Part shown: piece by piece, positions 50,001 through 60,877 of the stretch
Layout: each line of letters starts with the position of its first letter
How positions within the stretch are numbered: the stretch's first letter is position 1
NCBI GenBank assembly: GCA_036768485.1
Contig: JAVLUZ010000142.1
Coordinates: 7,024,612-7,088,611, forward strand
From: Mermis nigrescens
Taxonomy: Eukaryota > Nematoda > Enoplea > Mermithida > Mermithidae
Length of the DNA: 64,000 bases
Direction of reading: 5' to 3'
Translations under genes and position numbers: made by a program
Notes under the pieces: model-generated
Databases searched by the model: none
Told to the model about the DNA's origin: nothing
The model's input: only the letters and a program-made list of their open reading frames with translations

Positions 50001-51030
50001 CGGCTTAGTCGCTTCCAAATATCGTGCAAGTCGTAAGCCCTAAACGGATGATATTTATAATGAGGGCGCTAACAGCTGAAAAAATTCAGTTTGTTTTCTT
50101 ACCATTTCTTGTAATCTAAATCTCTAATGATATCGAATGTTTCCGGCATATGTTTCCAGTCAGATGGTTCATGTTCAATAAGCTCGGTATCTTCGCATGC
50201 TAAATATTTTAGACTTTGCCGATAAAGAGTATTTTCAATCATCTTACCTGGTTCCTGGAAATATGTTTCTATAAAATTTGTTAATCTTCCCTTTGTCACG
50301 TAACTACTGTCTGGAAATCTTTTCTTGAATGCGGACTCTATTTCCTCTGAACATTCGTGATAAATAATTGAATTAGGGATAAAATGTTATTAAGCACAAC
50401 AGTTTTATTATACAGAGATAAAATGAGAAAGCTAGCCAAATCGGAAACTATGAATAAGCGATACTAGGACGCGATGGCGCAAATCGATATATGTATGTGT
50501 GCTTTCTATGATTTTAAGGATAGTCGAAACCATTCAAACATGAATTATTCAAACTTTTGGTGAATCCGGTGAAACTAAGGATAGAGAGAAGCAAAAATTT
50601 TTGCAAAATTAGCCGCAAAATGTGCATAAGATTACTTAATGTACTCGTGAGTGTTTGTATTTCCATTTTCATTGGATTTCATAATCTCGATTTTGCTTTC
50701 ACAGAAAAGTTATTGCACAATATTTCATTTACACTTGAATATTAACACTTCATTTATTCGCACTTTGAAATGATAAATCATATTTAAAGCTTTTTTTGGC
50801 TATTTCAAATTAAGCTGTCTTTGTGAATATCGTTCACCATTGATAACAATAACTTATTTCTGCATAACAAAAAACCTGTCTCGATTCTCAAACCGGTCTG
50901 CTGATAACTTGTTTGATCAATGAAGTTACCTGGAGACTTTGTTATAGGCATGTCGACGTATGTTTTGGAGCTGCTGAAGAGCCTTAAGCGCGCTTGCAAG
51001 TCCAAAAGAGGGCCGCGGCAATAAATCCGG
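43934..51030 (-). CDS. Treh: Trehalase (alpha,alpha-trehalose glucohydrolase, GH37), nine exons recovered
   Basis: The enzyme hydrolyses trehalose, the insect blood sugar, to two glucoses. Nine minus-strand exons join in phase through GT..AG introns: 51030-50930, 50346-50103, 50039-49997, 49761-49568, 48097-47802, 47608-47420, 45960-45737, 45267-45043 and 44062-43934. They give 548 residues from a conserved SRIYCRGPLL start to a TGA stop. Visible motifs are AGGRFREYYYWDTY (about 154-167, signature 1), FGFVPNGGRVYYLGRSQPP, PRPESYKED, ESGWDF with the expected catalytic Asp (about 312), QWDFPNGWPH (452-461, signature 2), FEKY with the expected catalytic Glu (about 505), and AGDGGEY followed by GFGWT. 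Both signatures depart from the consensus at one edge (P to A, P to H). The protein ends 12 residues after LLRKYG with no C-terminal membrane segment, which fits the soluble type. The first exon with start codon and signal peptide was not found. Introns carry MITEs but exons are uninterrupted. Family assignment is secure. Confidence 0.93.
44457..45000. mobile_element. Degraded hAT-type sequence in the last trehalase intron
   Basis: Opens TTAGGTGGGCGGCACC and closes ACGCCCATGCATAG. The middle (GTCAAAGAAATTTAATGA..) matches 48820-48960. No TSD found; probably composite. Confidence 0.45.
45043..45267 (-). CDS. Treh: Trehalase exon H with signature 2
   Basis: Acceptor TTTTTAG, donor GTAAGC, 75 whole codons. 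It contains NGIPASLRKTGQQWDFPNGW PHLQHMIIEGL and ends YMFEK, placing the catalytic Glu two residues before the splice site. His replaces the final Pro of the usual QWDxPxxWPP. Confidence 0.92.
45737..45960 (-). CDS. Treh: Trehalase exon G
   Basis: Acceptor CATTTCAG, donor TTG|GTAAAT in phase 0. It encodes NYSMSKYYDNLYKIMQSHL, then RNKGIWFDVDLDTG and EFYPSNFVPLFTMCY, which matches the FYPSN.aPLw..Cy family block. Confidence 0.92.
46545..47032. mobile_element. hAT-type MITE in a trehalase intron, CAGTGGCGGAT ends
   Basis: Left CAGTGGCGGATCTAGG, right AAATCCACCCCAG (9/13 inverted match). Flanks GTGGTCAG and GTGATCAG (7/8). Contains two GGCGC-A-AGCGCC-like hairpins. Confidence 0.65.
47420..47608 (-). 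CDS. Treh: Trehalase exon F with catalytic Asp motif
   Basis: Acceptor CTTATAAG, donor GTGAGT. It encodes ..STAESGWDFTSRFLD.. followed by TTRVLPVDLNAFICGN. By family comparison the Asp of ESGWDF is the catalytic acid. In most relatives the Asn-Ala-Phe block is followed by CWN; here it is CGN. Confidence 0.92.
47802..48097 (-). CDS. Treh: Trehalase exon E
   Basis: Acceptor TCTTAAG, donor GTAAAT. It contains FGFVPNGGRVYYLGRSQPP and, near its end, PRPESYKED, both hallmarks of insect trehalases. It ends in phase 1. Confidence 0.94.
48144..48330. mobile_element. Partial hAT-type MITE in a trehalase intron
   Basis: CATAGGTGGGCAACATCAAA through the ATTGGCATTCAAAAATCGC block, as in 39786-40039. The far end is lost in GGGGGTCTGTCG. 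Confidence 0.65.
48760..49016. mobile_element. Fragment of a CAGTGGCGGAT-type element in a trehalase intron
   Basis: Interior GAGTCAAAGAAATTTAATGA and right end AAAATCCTAGATCTGCCACA are shared with 746-1340 and 46545-47032. Confidence 0.5.
49035..49296. mobile_element. hAT-type MITE in a trehalase intron, perfect 8-bp TSD
   Basis: Ends CACACCTGGGC / GCCCACATATG. TSD GTAGGCAC at 49027-49034 and 49297-49304. Best full-length example of this family here (262 bp). Confidence 0.9.
49568..49761 (-). CDS. Treh: Trehalase exon D with signature 1
   Basis: Acceptor TTTCAG, donor GTAATG. It encodes VNDSIAKNPGRYSLIYVPHP, then FIVAGGRFREYYYWDTYW and a helix ending NFAYLIDK. The expected Pro before GGRF is Ala. 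Confidence 0.93.
49997..50039 (-). CDS. Treh: Trehalase exon C, 43-nt small exon
   Basis: Too short to appear as an open frame on its own. It lies between CCGTTTAG and GTAGGC and encodes (W)AYDLHDIWKRLSRR, matching the family block WA.DLN.IW..LGR. It is required to restore phase between exon B (phase 2) and exon D (phase 0). Confidence 0.87.
50103..50346 (-). CDS. Treh: Trehalase exon B
   Basis: Acceptor GTTCAG, donor GTAAGA. It starts EEIESAFKKRFPDSSY, continues through TNFIETYFQEPG, and ends SDWKHMPETFDIIRDLDYKK plus the first two bases of a Trp codon. It matches the family region before the first signature. Confidence 0.9.
50930..51030 (-). CDS. Treh: Trehalase exon A (first recovered)
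   Basis: Preceded by ..TTTTAG and followed by a GGTAAC donor. It reads RIYCRGPLLDLQARLRLF then SSSKTYVDMPITKSP, the conserved N-terminal block of the mature enzyme. It enters in phase 2, so at least one upstream exon must supply AG of the first Ser codon and a signal peptide. Confidence 0.88.
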
Positions 51031-51089
51031 CTAAAATAATGCGGAAAAATATTTTCTTAATAATAAAGTAGACAGGAATGAGATATGAT

Positions 51090-51217
51090 CACACGTGAGC
51101 GTGGGGGGTTTGAACGGTATGCACATCCCCCAGAAGGCCGAATACCACCCAGAAACCAAAATAACTCCCCTTCAGAGTGCTCGATGAGAACCAGAATTTT
51201 GGTGCTGTCCACCTATA
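51090..51217. mobile_element. Internally deleted hAT-type MITE, perfect 8-bp TSD
   Basis: CACACGTGAGCGTGG .. TGCTGTCCACCTATA. TSD GATATGAT at 51082-51089 and 51218-51225. Only 128 bp; the middle of the family sequence is gone. Confidence 0.82.
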
Positions 51218-51843
51218 GATATGATGATGAAGACGTAAACAAGAAAAAATAACAACATTAAAAATATTGTTTAATTTGCTGACGCACGGTACCTATAATA
51301 GATATAGAAAACACTCACCTATACAACATTAACTGAAAAAGCTCTCGGATAAATGAAACAGACTATAACTAATTGGTAGGCTCGCGGATGATTATATCAT
51401 TTTGCTCTGGAAGTATCGTGAAATAGGTCGCTTACAATTGGAAAGAAGTGATGAAGTTAGAGCAAAGCATGAGTTTGACAGGCATGAAGCTTAGAAAACG
51501 AAGCTATGTATAGCCAAATTATGCAAATTCATAAATCTCATTTGATCTAAATCATTCATCAGACGCCGTGCGTTAGCCGGTAAATGGTGGTATGGTCATC
51601 ATCAAAACTAGCTGAGCACAATAAATTGTTGACTGGGTTTGTATTGGACCACGTTTTTTAGAAAGCTCAATCGATTCAGCGTCAGTGAACTTGATAACAA
51701 TCATTAAATAATTTTAAAAATCTCAGAAGAAAACTAATATCTACATTTTTTGACTGCTAAAAAATGCATTGTCAGAACTTTGTACCTATTTGTTTCCTTC
51801 AAGTATTACAGAATAAAAAATATTCAGCGATACAACAACTATA

Positions 51844-51945
51844 GTCTATTTACGAAACCTTGTGCATGGAAATCAATCAATCTAGTGAGCGGCTACAAAA
51901 TTGTTGTCTAGGCAGCTTTACTGTAATACAATTTCGCATAATCAA
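51844..51945. mobile_element. Fragment of the 59195-59448 MITE family
   Basis: TATAGTCTATTTACGAAACC then TTGTGCATGGAAATCAA matches the inverted right half of 59195-59448. Confidence 0.5.
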
Positions 51946-52101
51946 AGTTCACGAAATGGGAAGTTTTGGCGCCGGTCGTTTTAATGCCGGCCGTTTTAGC
52001 GCCGGACTAAAAATTTTCTTCAAAACTTCAAAATTGGCTTGAAATTGGCCAGAAACTGTACAATAAGTTAGTTTTCACACTATTTTAGCGGTGCAACACA
52101 C

Positions 52102-53592
52102 CAAAAGGCGTAGCCAGGGGGGCGTTGGGGGCACATGCCCCCCTCGAAATTTTTTTAGAAATATTTTTGATTTTTCTGTTGTAATAATGTGTGTCCAGAA
52201 AAGTGAGTTCAAAAAGGCAAAAACGTCAAAATTTTTCGGCGCTCCGCGCCGAGTCATTATTATTTATTGCTATATAGATCCAATGAAATTAAAAGCTTGA
52301 ATCAGCTAAAATAATCTATCACTTCACAACTTTAGTAATTTAATGCACTATTTGTTCGTTGATTGAAACTGCGCATGCTTGTTGAGCATAAAAGTAAAAG
52401 TGCGAAAATGATTGTGTACCAGTTTGTCTATTCTCTGCTTTGTTTGTCTTTTGTGTACCAGTTTGTCTATTCTTTGTTTCGTTTGTCTTCCTTTACAAGG
52501 GCACATAATCCTATTTTAAATAAAAGAATGGCCAAATTTCCCTATGTTATTGCGCATTTCTTGTTCTCTGAACTGCATTTTGTGAATAAGAAGGCCACAA
52601 ATGGGCCTGGAAACGGTGAGAACAAAATTTTCATTGATACATCTTTCTATATCTTATTGGCAGTGACCCGCTGCTGCGCTATGTAACTAGCAGAGGTCGA
52701 AAAACGCATTTCAGCTCAGAAGTTTTATGCAATGCAGGTTTTCAGCAATTTTAAGTTTTTAGGCTTGCTTCAGAACCGAGATTTAACCGATTTTGCTAAA
52801 ATTTGACGTTACAATTTAACATTAAAATGCTTTTTTTACAAAATTTTCCGGGACTCTGCCCCGTACCCCGCTGGAAACGCCTGAGCGCGCCACCCCAGAC
52901 CCCCGCAGCCGCGAAATCCCGTTGTACATGTGCAGCGAGATTATAGGGAGAACAAGCCAGGTAAAAGGGTTAGGAATTTCTAAAAATTTGCGGCGTTTCG
53001 CGCCGGCATTAATTTGTCTGTTTTGTATGATTTAAGCGGTATAAATTGAGTTTTAACTGCAAAAACGTCAAAATTTTTGGCGCATAGCGCCGCCAGTTAA
53101 TGTTCTTTCTTTTTATAAAGCTCCAGCATTGCGTTTAGAAGCCTGAATCACTCAAAATATCTTCAGGCAAAGTTAGTAATTCGCAGTTTTCTTGTTAGAA
53201 GCTTGAACTGTTAAAACTGTTTTGTACAAATTTGATAATTTTCTGCTCTGTCAGACTATTAATATTCACAGAACTACAAGATGTTAAGGGCGGTAAAAAA
53301 TGAATAAATTTCATGGCGCTTTGCGTCACTTATGAATTTCGAACTGTTTGTCACTAGGAAGGCCATAAATTATATATGAAAACGGTAGAAATTCCAAAAA
53401 TTTCGGCGCTTCGCGCCGCTTTACACTATTAGTATTTTTGATCGTCAGAAACCTATAAGTTAGCTAGGCTACACTACTAAAGGTCGAAAAACTTAGTTTT
53501 ACTATACATAACGTTACTGACATTCAATGCAAAAGTAGTCTTAAAAATTTTTTTGTTTATGCCCCCCCGATCCAAAATCCTGGCTACGCCTC
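52102..53592. mobile_element. TIR element with perfect 10-bp TSD, nested
   Basis: Ends AGGCGTAGCCAGG / CCTGGCTACGCCT. TSD TGCAACACAC at 52092-52101 and 53593-53602. 1491 bp with several GGCGCTTCGCGCC-type sites. A relative of 10656-11247 by ends and TSD length. No transposase. Confidence 0.85.
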
Positions 53593-54340
53593 TGCAACAC
53601 ACAACTGTAAATGCAAGGCATGCCATGGCCATAGATGCACAACATGGCCGGCTGGTCAATTTGAAGCACTTTTGAAGATTACCGATTTTTATCCATTTTT
53701 AGCCTTCATTTCGCAACATTTTCCACAGCAAAATTACCAATTCCTCATCATAGAGACGCAGACCACACATGGGCGTGGGCGATGGTGAGGTCCCCGCGAA
53801 TCCGGCAGACCCCCAACATTGACTGACCCTTCATAGCACTTGAAATCGCAAAAACTTAATTAATTCACAATTTTAATCGATTTAAGCACCTTTGTAAAAA
53901 AATTTGGCAACTATACATACCGTTTTTGATTATAGTTATTTTTCACAAAGCAATTTCTCTAATAGTTACGCATCTAAAACCATTTTAAAAATTTAGAAAA
54001 AGTTGTGGCAGAAAAGTCAGTAATACGCATGCTTGACGTTCTTCGCCTCAGGCTATCTCCCATCACGAGTGCATATGCATAAAACATTCTAAATAGTCAT
54101 GCATATTTAAAGTACGAACGTACATGCATAAACCTATTCAAAACCGCATCCAAGATTTGATTACAGAGAGGTCCAAGAATTTTTGTGTCATTTGTCCAAA
54201 ACCGTAAAGAATGTTATGCAAAAATACCGAGATTTTTTAGCATTTCTCGCGAATAGTGTACAGAGATAAAGAAAACATCGAAAATTTTAATTTACTTAAA
54301 AATAGCGTGCAGTTGCAGAAAAACAATGCATAAAATTCAA

Positions 54341-54653
54341 GGGCGTAGCTGGCCTTCTGAATTTTGAGGGATAAAAATTCTAAAGTCAACTAGCTCAACA
54401 ATAACTTATGTATAGTCAGGCAAAATAATGGTGTTTTTTAGCTTTTCAAAGCGAGATCTACGCACTGAAAAAATCCTAAACATTTAGCTCGATTTGAATT
54501 ATATTGAACAGTACGCTAAAATCTATCAAAGCGGTCTTTCAGATGAGTTTCAAGAATTTTCACTCGTTTAATCTGACTTACCCTTGTAAAAAATACCTAC
54601 TCGTAATTCCAAAATTTCGAGGACTAGTCCCCCTTATCCCCACAACTGCGCCG
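54341..54653. mobile_element. Degraded relative of the 10-bp-TSD family
   Basis: Left AAGGGCGTAGCTGG, right CCACAACTGCGCCGCT. Flanking 10-mers CATAAAATTC and GATAAAATCG match 7/10. Confidence 0.45.
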
Positions 54654-55599
54654 CTGATAAAATCGTAGATCCGCGCAGAGCGCCGGATTAACAAATTCAC
54701 CATATCTCACTCAGGCAAATGTTTGTAGATCACAAGCACTTGAGAAAGAATAGAAATATTTTGTCTTAAAGACTTAGTTCAGAAGTATATCAAATCTGGC
54801 TAGAAAATCTTTTGATTAGACTTAAGGAGTTTTTAATTTTTTGGTCCAGGAAACTTGCTTAAAACATAATTTATGTTTGTTTCGAGCGGAGAAGGGTGGC
54901 GCCTCTACTCCTGAATACGGGCCATACATCAAATAATTAAGGGTTTTAACAGGAAATTATACAAGGGAATAACTGTCTGTCTCCATAGTGCTAAGCGACC
55001 ACTTTACGGTGAATTCGGAGCACTTTGGAGAGAAGTTTCTGCATGTCTGTTGCACTATAAAGGCCGATCTGGGGACAAAAATTGAGCCTTTTTTGGCCAA
55101 AATGGCTTCAAAAATTAGTATAAATGCTACAATAGCGTCAAAACTAAGTTATTGAACAGTTTCTGGACAATCTGAAGCCAAATTTTAGTCTGGCGCCAAA
55201 ACGGTGTCGCCAAAACGGCGGCGCCAAACTGTCCTAGACCGAAAATTCATGCTACTTACATATGCATTGCTATACTCGAATATCGTGTTTGCTGCAAATT
55301 TAAATTGCATTTGTAATCGATTTACATAGGTTAAAGAATCGTAATCCATGCACAAGCTTTCATGAAACAGACTACAGCTGGATTCGAGATGACTTTAGAA
55401 TAATGCTAATTTAGGTTGAAAAATTGTTAATTCCGGCAATCTTTTCCAGTCTCCTGTGCTCAGAAAGCAAAACCAACGTGTTCGAAATAGTAAAACTGTG
55501 AATATTGGATTGACTGCGCAAAAATGAAAAAGAAATAAAAATTTGCTTAATTGCTTGCATTGCGCCCATCCTATTAAAACCCGAGGTTGGCTATATGAG

Positions 55600-55849
55600 C
55601 ACACGTGGGAATGGGGGTATGCACCCCCATAAGACCGAATACCCCTCTCAGAAACCAAAATACCCCTCCCCTCAGAATTCAATCTTCGAAATTTTTTTGT
55701 TTTTTTCGCAATTTTTTATGCCAATGGATAGTGTTCGATGAGAAACGTTGAAAAATGGTATTTTTTTCGTCATACCACTATTTTCAAGACCATTTTTTGA
55801 CCTTTGAAAAATGTTGCACACCCCAGAATTTCGGTGCTGCCCACCTGTG
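55600..55849. mobile_element. hAT-type MITE, perfect 8-bp TSD
   Basis: CACACGTGGGAATGG .. GCTGCCCACCTGTG. TSD TATATGAG at 55592-55599 and 55850-55857. Confidence 0.88.
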
Positions 55850-56351
55850 TATATGAGTATACAGGACCTGCGTTTAATAAATTAAATGCCAAAATATTTT
55901 ATCTGAAAAATCAGCAAGAAAGTGAATTTTAAAAGGGTCTAAAGTTTGTGACATGATTGATCGCTTTATCGATTCTGAGTCCATCAGTCGCGACGCGAAA
56001 CAAACTATTAAAAAATCTAGCACATGCTCACCTATCGCACATGTACTCCACCTTTTCACATTGTGCACTAAAAACCGACCACAATGTACCGCAAATCAGG
56101 AATAGCCACCGAGTTTCGAGCATCGCTGCAGATTCTAAAATTAAAATATTCCATGAATTTTATGAAAAGATCCTAAATAAAAAAGCAGGCTACCTATATA
56201 AATTAAGTGGGACTCTATGCTGCTTAATCACAACTGAGTCTCCGTTTAACAAACACTGACGAGAAGTTTCATTTTCTTTCGGAGAATGTTGTCATAAGAT
56301 GGGATTTCTGCGCCCCGTCTAGCTGTTTGAAGCTTTCTTTCTGGACGCAAG

Positions 56352-56749
56352 CAGACGTGTTCTTGGGGGTTGGGGGTTGGTTTGACCTCCCGCAGAATGG
56401 CTACTGACCCCTCGCTAAATGACTACGACCCCCCAGAATTGTCAACTTTTTGGAAAAATTGTAAAAAGTGTGCTTAAGCGCTTTTAGCTCATTTTTAGAT
56501 CAAACGTCCCAAATTTTCGGCGCTTCGGCCCATATACACATTTTGTGACTATACTTTGTTCAATTTTCTCGATTTTTTCAAATTATTTCAAGCTTTTTAA
56601 TGTTTTTATGCCACAGAAAGAACGAACATTGTCTGAAACGTATAAAAACAGCGTTTTTGGCGAGTACCTGACGTTTTTAGTTTAAGACAGGCACTTTTTG
56701 AAAATTGTTTAGGCTTGACCCACCAGAATTCCCATGCTATACATGTATG
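56352..56749. mobile_element. hAT-type element, 8-bp TSD (7/8)
   Basis: CAGACGTGTTCTTGGGG .. CTATACATGTATG. Flanks GACGCAAG and GACGCAAC. Same family as 13100-13770 without the nested MITE. Confidence 0.8.
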
Positions 56750-56757
56750 GACGCAAC

Positions 56758-58970
56758 CTGTGCTGCACTTTAAGCCAGAGTGAACAATTAAGCAAAGTGG
56801 ATGAAATACTGAAAATTTGAATGGATATCGATGCCAGACGGTATCTGTTCAAATTTGAAATATAAACTGTAAATGATATTCGAGCTGCAATTTAACTTTC
56901 GGCTTTTGAGAAATTCTGAATTCAAGCTTGTGGGCAGCAAATCTTACTTCTCGTCTTATATTTTTATAATTATATTTTTTACATAAACAGTTTGAAAATT
57001 TCACTTATTTTATAATTAGCTAAACAGATTGTGCCCAACCTCTCCAACGGCTCCACCTTATCGCACATCCCACTACGTTGTACCTTCCATATTGAAAGTC
57101 CTGCTTCCTCGTATACCTCACTTCATTGAAATTCACTATTTTTTGTATTTCTGACCACGTGCCTTCTTTTTCGAAAATGAAAACCATAAAAAAATTTAAG
57201 AACATTGAACAGAATTTGCTTAAAAAATGACAGTTTGACCTAAAGCAATGTGAAATTGAAACTAAATTTGTGCAAAAATCGACCTTTTGGGGTCAGCAGC
57301 ATAGATGCGCAGCATGACAGGGATTCAGTCGGTCTTAGGAGGTCAAACCGTCAGTTTTTGTAAGCCAAAATGGCCTCTAAAACTGATATGAACGCGTAAC
57401 AACATGTTTTGGTCACTTTCGACCATCTTTGAAAAAGATTTTGCTTTTCATTCATTTTAGCCTTCCTTATGCTTTATTTCCCGAGAAAAGTTTCGATTTT
57501 TCATTCTGGAGATCTGGTTATTAAAGTCCCTCACTTGCATGTCTGGTCGCTTAAAAATTTTAGAATATATTACTTACCAGGAAACGACTACGATCAAGCA
57601 ACGAATGAACCTATGTAAGCACCTGCACCATCTGGAATCAAGGAAAATCTGGATTAAAAATATGTATAGTAGACCGGCGAGTAATTCTCGAAATTTAGCA
57701 TTCGTTCAGAAATCTATCTTTTGATAAATGGCTCAATAAAATGTAGCGCTTCTTATCTTGGCAAAATAATTTTTTTTAGAGTGTCAATCATGTATTCATT
57801 GGTATATCTATAAAAACACGAGAACGTAGCCGACAAGCCACAAGGGACAAATAACTACTGTATTGTGTAGGTACATAAATCATTCAACAGGTCGGTAAAC
57901 TATACACGCAGTCATCATTATAATAGGTCACCAACAAAAGGCATCCATCTGTTCAAGGCGCTGTTTGCCTCAACGAATAAAAGTGATAAGCTTGGGTATT
58001 TCATAAAAATCGATTAACTAAACAACGAACAGGTTGCTGTCATTTATGTTTTGGCATGAAAATCATGCTCAGATTCATTGATGTTATTTAATTTTTTCGA
58101 TTAATTGCATGTTATTTCATTTGAAAGCGCGAATACAACAATCTTAAACTTTCGGAGTCGATTAATAACTATTTGTGCCGGCGGTCTTATGACAAACAAA
58201 AACATGCCAAAATTTACTAACTTGTACACAAAAACTTGATTTACGTGGGTTCAGTAAAAACTGAAATCCTATTTCAAATGAATCACGTACGGGTTATTAC
58301 GAAAAGATCCAATTGAAAAGTATGTATGTGAGCTAATATAGTAAAATAATCCAAAAACAGCGCAAAACTAGAAGCAAAAGCTGCTGTTTAATAAACAGTA
58401 GATGACAAAATGACAACAATAAGGTGTTGCAGCCATTCACTCTTACCAGCGCTGCTCAATACGCCAATATGGTATCTTACCTATACTTTACATACATAGG
58501 TACATACAACAAAGGTCCGAACGGCAGAACGTGTGTTATTTTATCTAAGGTTAACGGAAATTCTCGGTTTAGCTACCCAAGGTTAAATTTAACCTTAGAT
58601 TAATGCAACATTTTAATGCAATTTTTTATGCTCTTTCTAAATATGTATGTTACTTTTTTATGAAAATCATTTTTGAAAGAGATACAACTAAAAAACTATT
58701 ACAGTACATAAGAATAGGCACTGGATCCATGCAACTACAAGAGAGAGTAGATTTATGTTGTGTTAAACATAATCAAGGGATGCATCTGAAAAGCTGAAAA
58801 GGAATAAAACCTCTAAATCTTTTATCGGAACCTTATCTTACCATTTTGAGTTTCTGTGACATTACTGTAGAGAAGCCAAAAATGCTCCCTCACTGCTTTT
58901 TAATTTCTCATCGAACTAAACCATTAAAAACGGTGTAACTAGAGCCAAAATGAGGCTAGACAAAGTTCTA
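56758..58970. other. No gene recognised
   Basis: A possible hAT-type element at about 57300-57545 (CATAGATGCGCAGC .. TTGCATGTCTG) lacks matching TSDs. The remainder is AT-rich with short frames of unknown nature and the palindrome at 58579. Confidence 0.5.
58579..58596. repeat. Perfect 18-bp palindrome
   Basis: AAGGTTAAATTTAACCTT. AAGGTTAA also occurs just upstream (about 58547), suggesting the end of a short inverted-repeat element. Confidence 0.7.
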
Positions 58971-59129
58971 TAGTCTGTCTCATACAAGTTCGGTCATGAA
59001 TTTTAAAACCATCGCCGACAATGATCTGGCAGAGTGCGATTGTAGCGTTGATCTAATATATAATTATCGTAACCCTCGGCTTACTGTCGATGAAAATTCT
59101 TAAAATTTATGTACGAAGTCAACGGACTA
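58971..59129. mobile_element. TA-flanked MITE (Tc1/mariner-like)
   Basis: Left TAGTCTGTCTCA, right ..ACGGACTA, flanked by TA on both sides. Shares the ACCCTCGGCTTACTGTCGAT block with the fragment at 7016-7085. Confidence 0.65.
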
Positions 59130-59194
59130 TAGACACAGTGATAAAGAAAATCAGAAAAAATGCCAATAAAGTGATTCACTATGATTTTCTCCTA

Positions 59195-59448
59195 TAGTCT
59201 ATTTCATGAGAACCTTGTCATGGATCATAATTTTCGAATAAACGTAAATTGATTACAAAAGTGGTTTAAACTTAAGTAACAATCACGGAACTTTGCATTG
59301 CAATTGATAAGCATATGAAATTTTGTTATGCGAAGTTTTATTACAGTAGGCTGCCTAGAAATCCCTTTTATAGCTACATACATACATACTTGCTTGATCG
59401 CTGAAATTTGATTTTCATGCACAAGGTTTCGTGAAATAGAATGGACTA
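59195..59448. mobile_element. MITE with TAGTCTATTTCA ends
   Basis: Left TAGTCTATTTCATGAGAACC, right inverted TAGTCCATTCTATTTCACGA. TA precedes the left end; the right flank is TG. The fragment 51844-51945 is related. Confidence 0.6.
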
Positions 59449-59459
59449 TGGACACGGTA

Positions 59460-60831
59460 AACGGAAGGTTAAGCTTCTGCAACGCTCTTAAACTAAAGGT
59501 AATTTAAGTGTAAACTTTACACAGCTGCTGGGTTTAAAGAAAATACAGTCAGATTCGTAATCCAGATCTTATGGAGTATTTTTGGAAAAAATTCACGTTT
59601 CGCAACGCACTGAAATTAAAATAAATTTGTAGTGTAAACTTTGTTCATTAACAATAAATAAGTAGTACAAGCTCCACACAACTACTGGGTATAGAGAAAA
59701 CTAACAGTCAGATTCGAAATCCCTGAACTACATATAACATTTTCAAAAAAGAAGCTTCCGCAAGGCTCTAGAACTAAAGTTAATTTGCTGTGTAACTTTA
59801 CACAACCACTAATTGTGAAGAAGATTTTAGACGGATTCATATTTCTGATATTACGATCATTATTTTTGAAAGAATCAAGTCTCCACAATGGCCTTAAAGA
59901 CAAATAAATTTAAGATGCAAACCACTTTACATTACTGTTGAGTGTAAACAAACGCGCCCAACTGGCGTATCACGTTTCATTTCTGGTACATTTTTAGGCT
60001 TGAGATCATGTCTAGACTCACAACCGGAGAAATTGACAGACAAGAACCTACCAGAAACGTCTTTTTCTCCTTAAAGCTAAAACTTTATACCTCGAAAATA
60101 ACTCATCATTGAGCTTACAGAAACGCGGCCAAGTGCGATGTGTAAACATAGACATGTACCTTATTCTGAAAACAATTCGCACTATTCAATTCATAACTGG
60201 AGTAGTTGACAGACTAAAAATAAACAAAACGTGTTTTTTACCCCAGTATAAACTTTACACCATTAGAAATTACTCTGTATTGAGTTTGAAGAAACGCAAC
60301 CAAGTGCGATGTGCAAGCCTTCAGACGCACTTTATTTTTATAATACTTCGCACTTTCTGATTTATAATCAGCGCGGTTGACAAACTGAAAGAAGGTGAAA
60401 ATGTCGTTTTTGCGTCCACCTGCAGAATGCGTACTTTAAACCGCCAGAACTAACTCCGTATTAATCAAACACGAACGCGGTAAACTCCATCGTGTAGCCC
60501 TTAAAGCTTAGTACTTTTCCGTAAATAAGTCATTTTTTGAAGACTCTTATACGAAAAATTTGGAAGTCATTAACAAGTCGAAAGCTCGACAAGAATGCGT
60601 TTTATCACCCCTAGATTTTCACACTCATTACTCTCCCATTCGAGGACTGATGCGAAATTCAGAAAAACAAAAAGGGTCATCTGGATCATTTCTTCCTCTT
60701 CAATTCAAAAACATTAAATTGTTTGAGGCATTAATGCTGACTTGTTCACAAGCCGTGGAAAAAACCGTCCGAAATTGCTATACATATATTATAACGTTAC
60801 ACAAAACTTTTGTTAGGGGTACCCAAGTATA
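59460..60831 (-). mobile_element. Family-H copy 8 (old, deleted)
   Basis: Minus orientation. The characteristic TAACGTTACACAAAA stretch and GGGGTACCCAAGTATA lie at the right end, with an internal deletion between them. The left boundary is obscured by the MITE at 59195-59448. Boundaries are approximate. Confidence 0.65.
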
Positions 60832-60877
60832 CTTGGCCTTCTTTTTCTTATATGTTCATCACAGCGAGGTGCGAATT

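Larger units (their letters stand above)
51962..55230. mobile_element. Large inverted-repeat element with GGCGCC-rich ends, filled by later insertions
   Basis: Left end AGTTTTGGCGCCGGTCG and about 125 bp further in (CCAGAAACTGTACAATAAG) recur inverted at the right end (AGTTTGGCGCCGCCG, CCAGAAACTGTTCAATAAC). It contains the 10-bp-TSD element 52102-53592 close to the left arm and a related one at 54341-54653. TSD of the outer element is unclear. Confidence 0.7.

Noticed and set aside
57020..57205. Frame ending ..GRYNVVGCAIRWSRWRGWAQ, faintly like a CAP/antigen-5 motif
   Set aside because: Only the short VVGCA string resembles the family. The flanking order is wrong and no other exon was found.
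57300..57545. Another hAT-type MITE
   Set aside because: The ends fit (CATAGATGCG / TGCATGTCTG) but flanking 8-mers GTCAGCAG and GTCGCTTA do not match.
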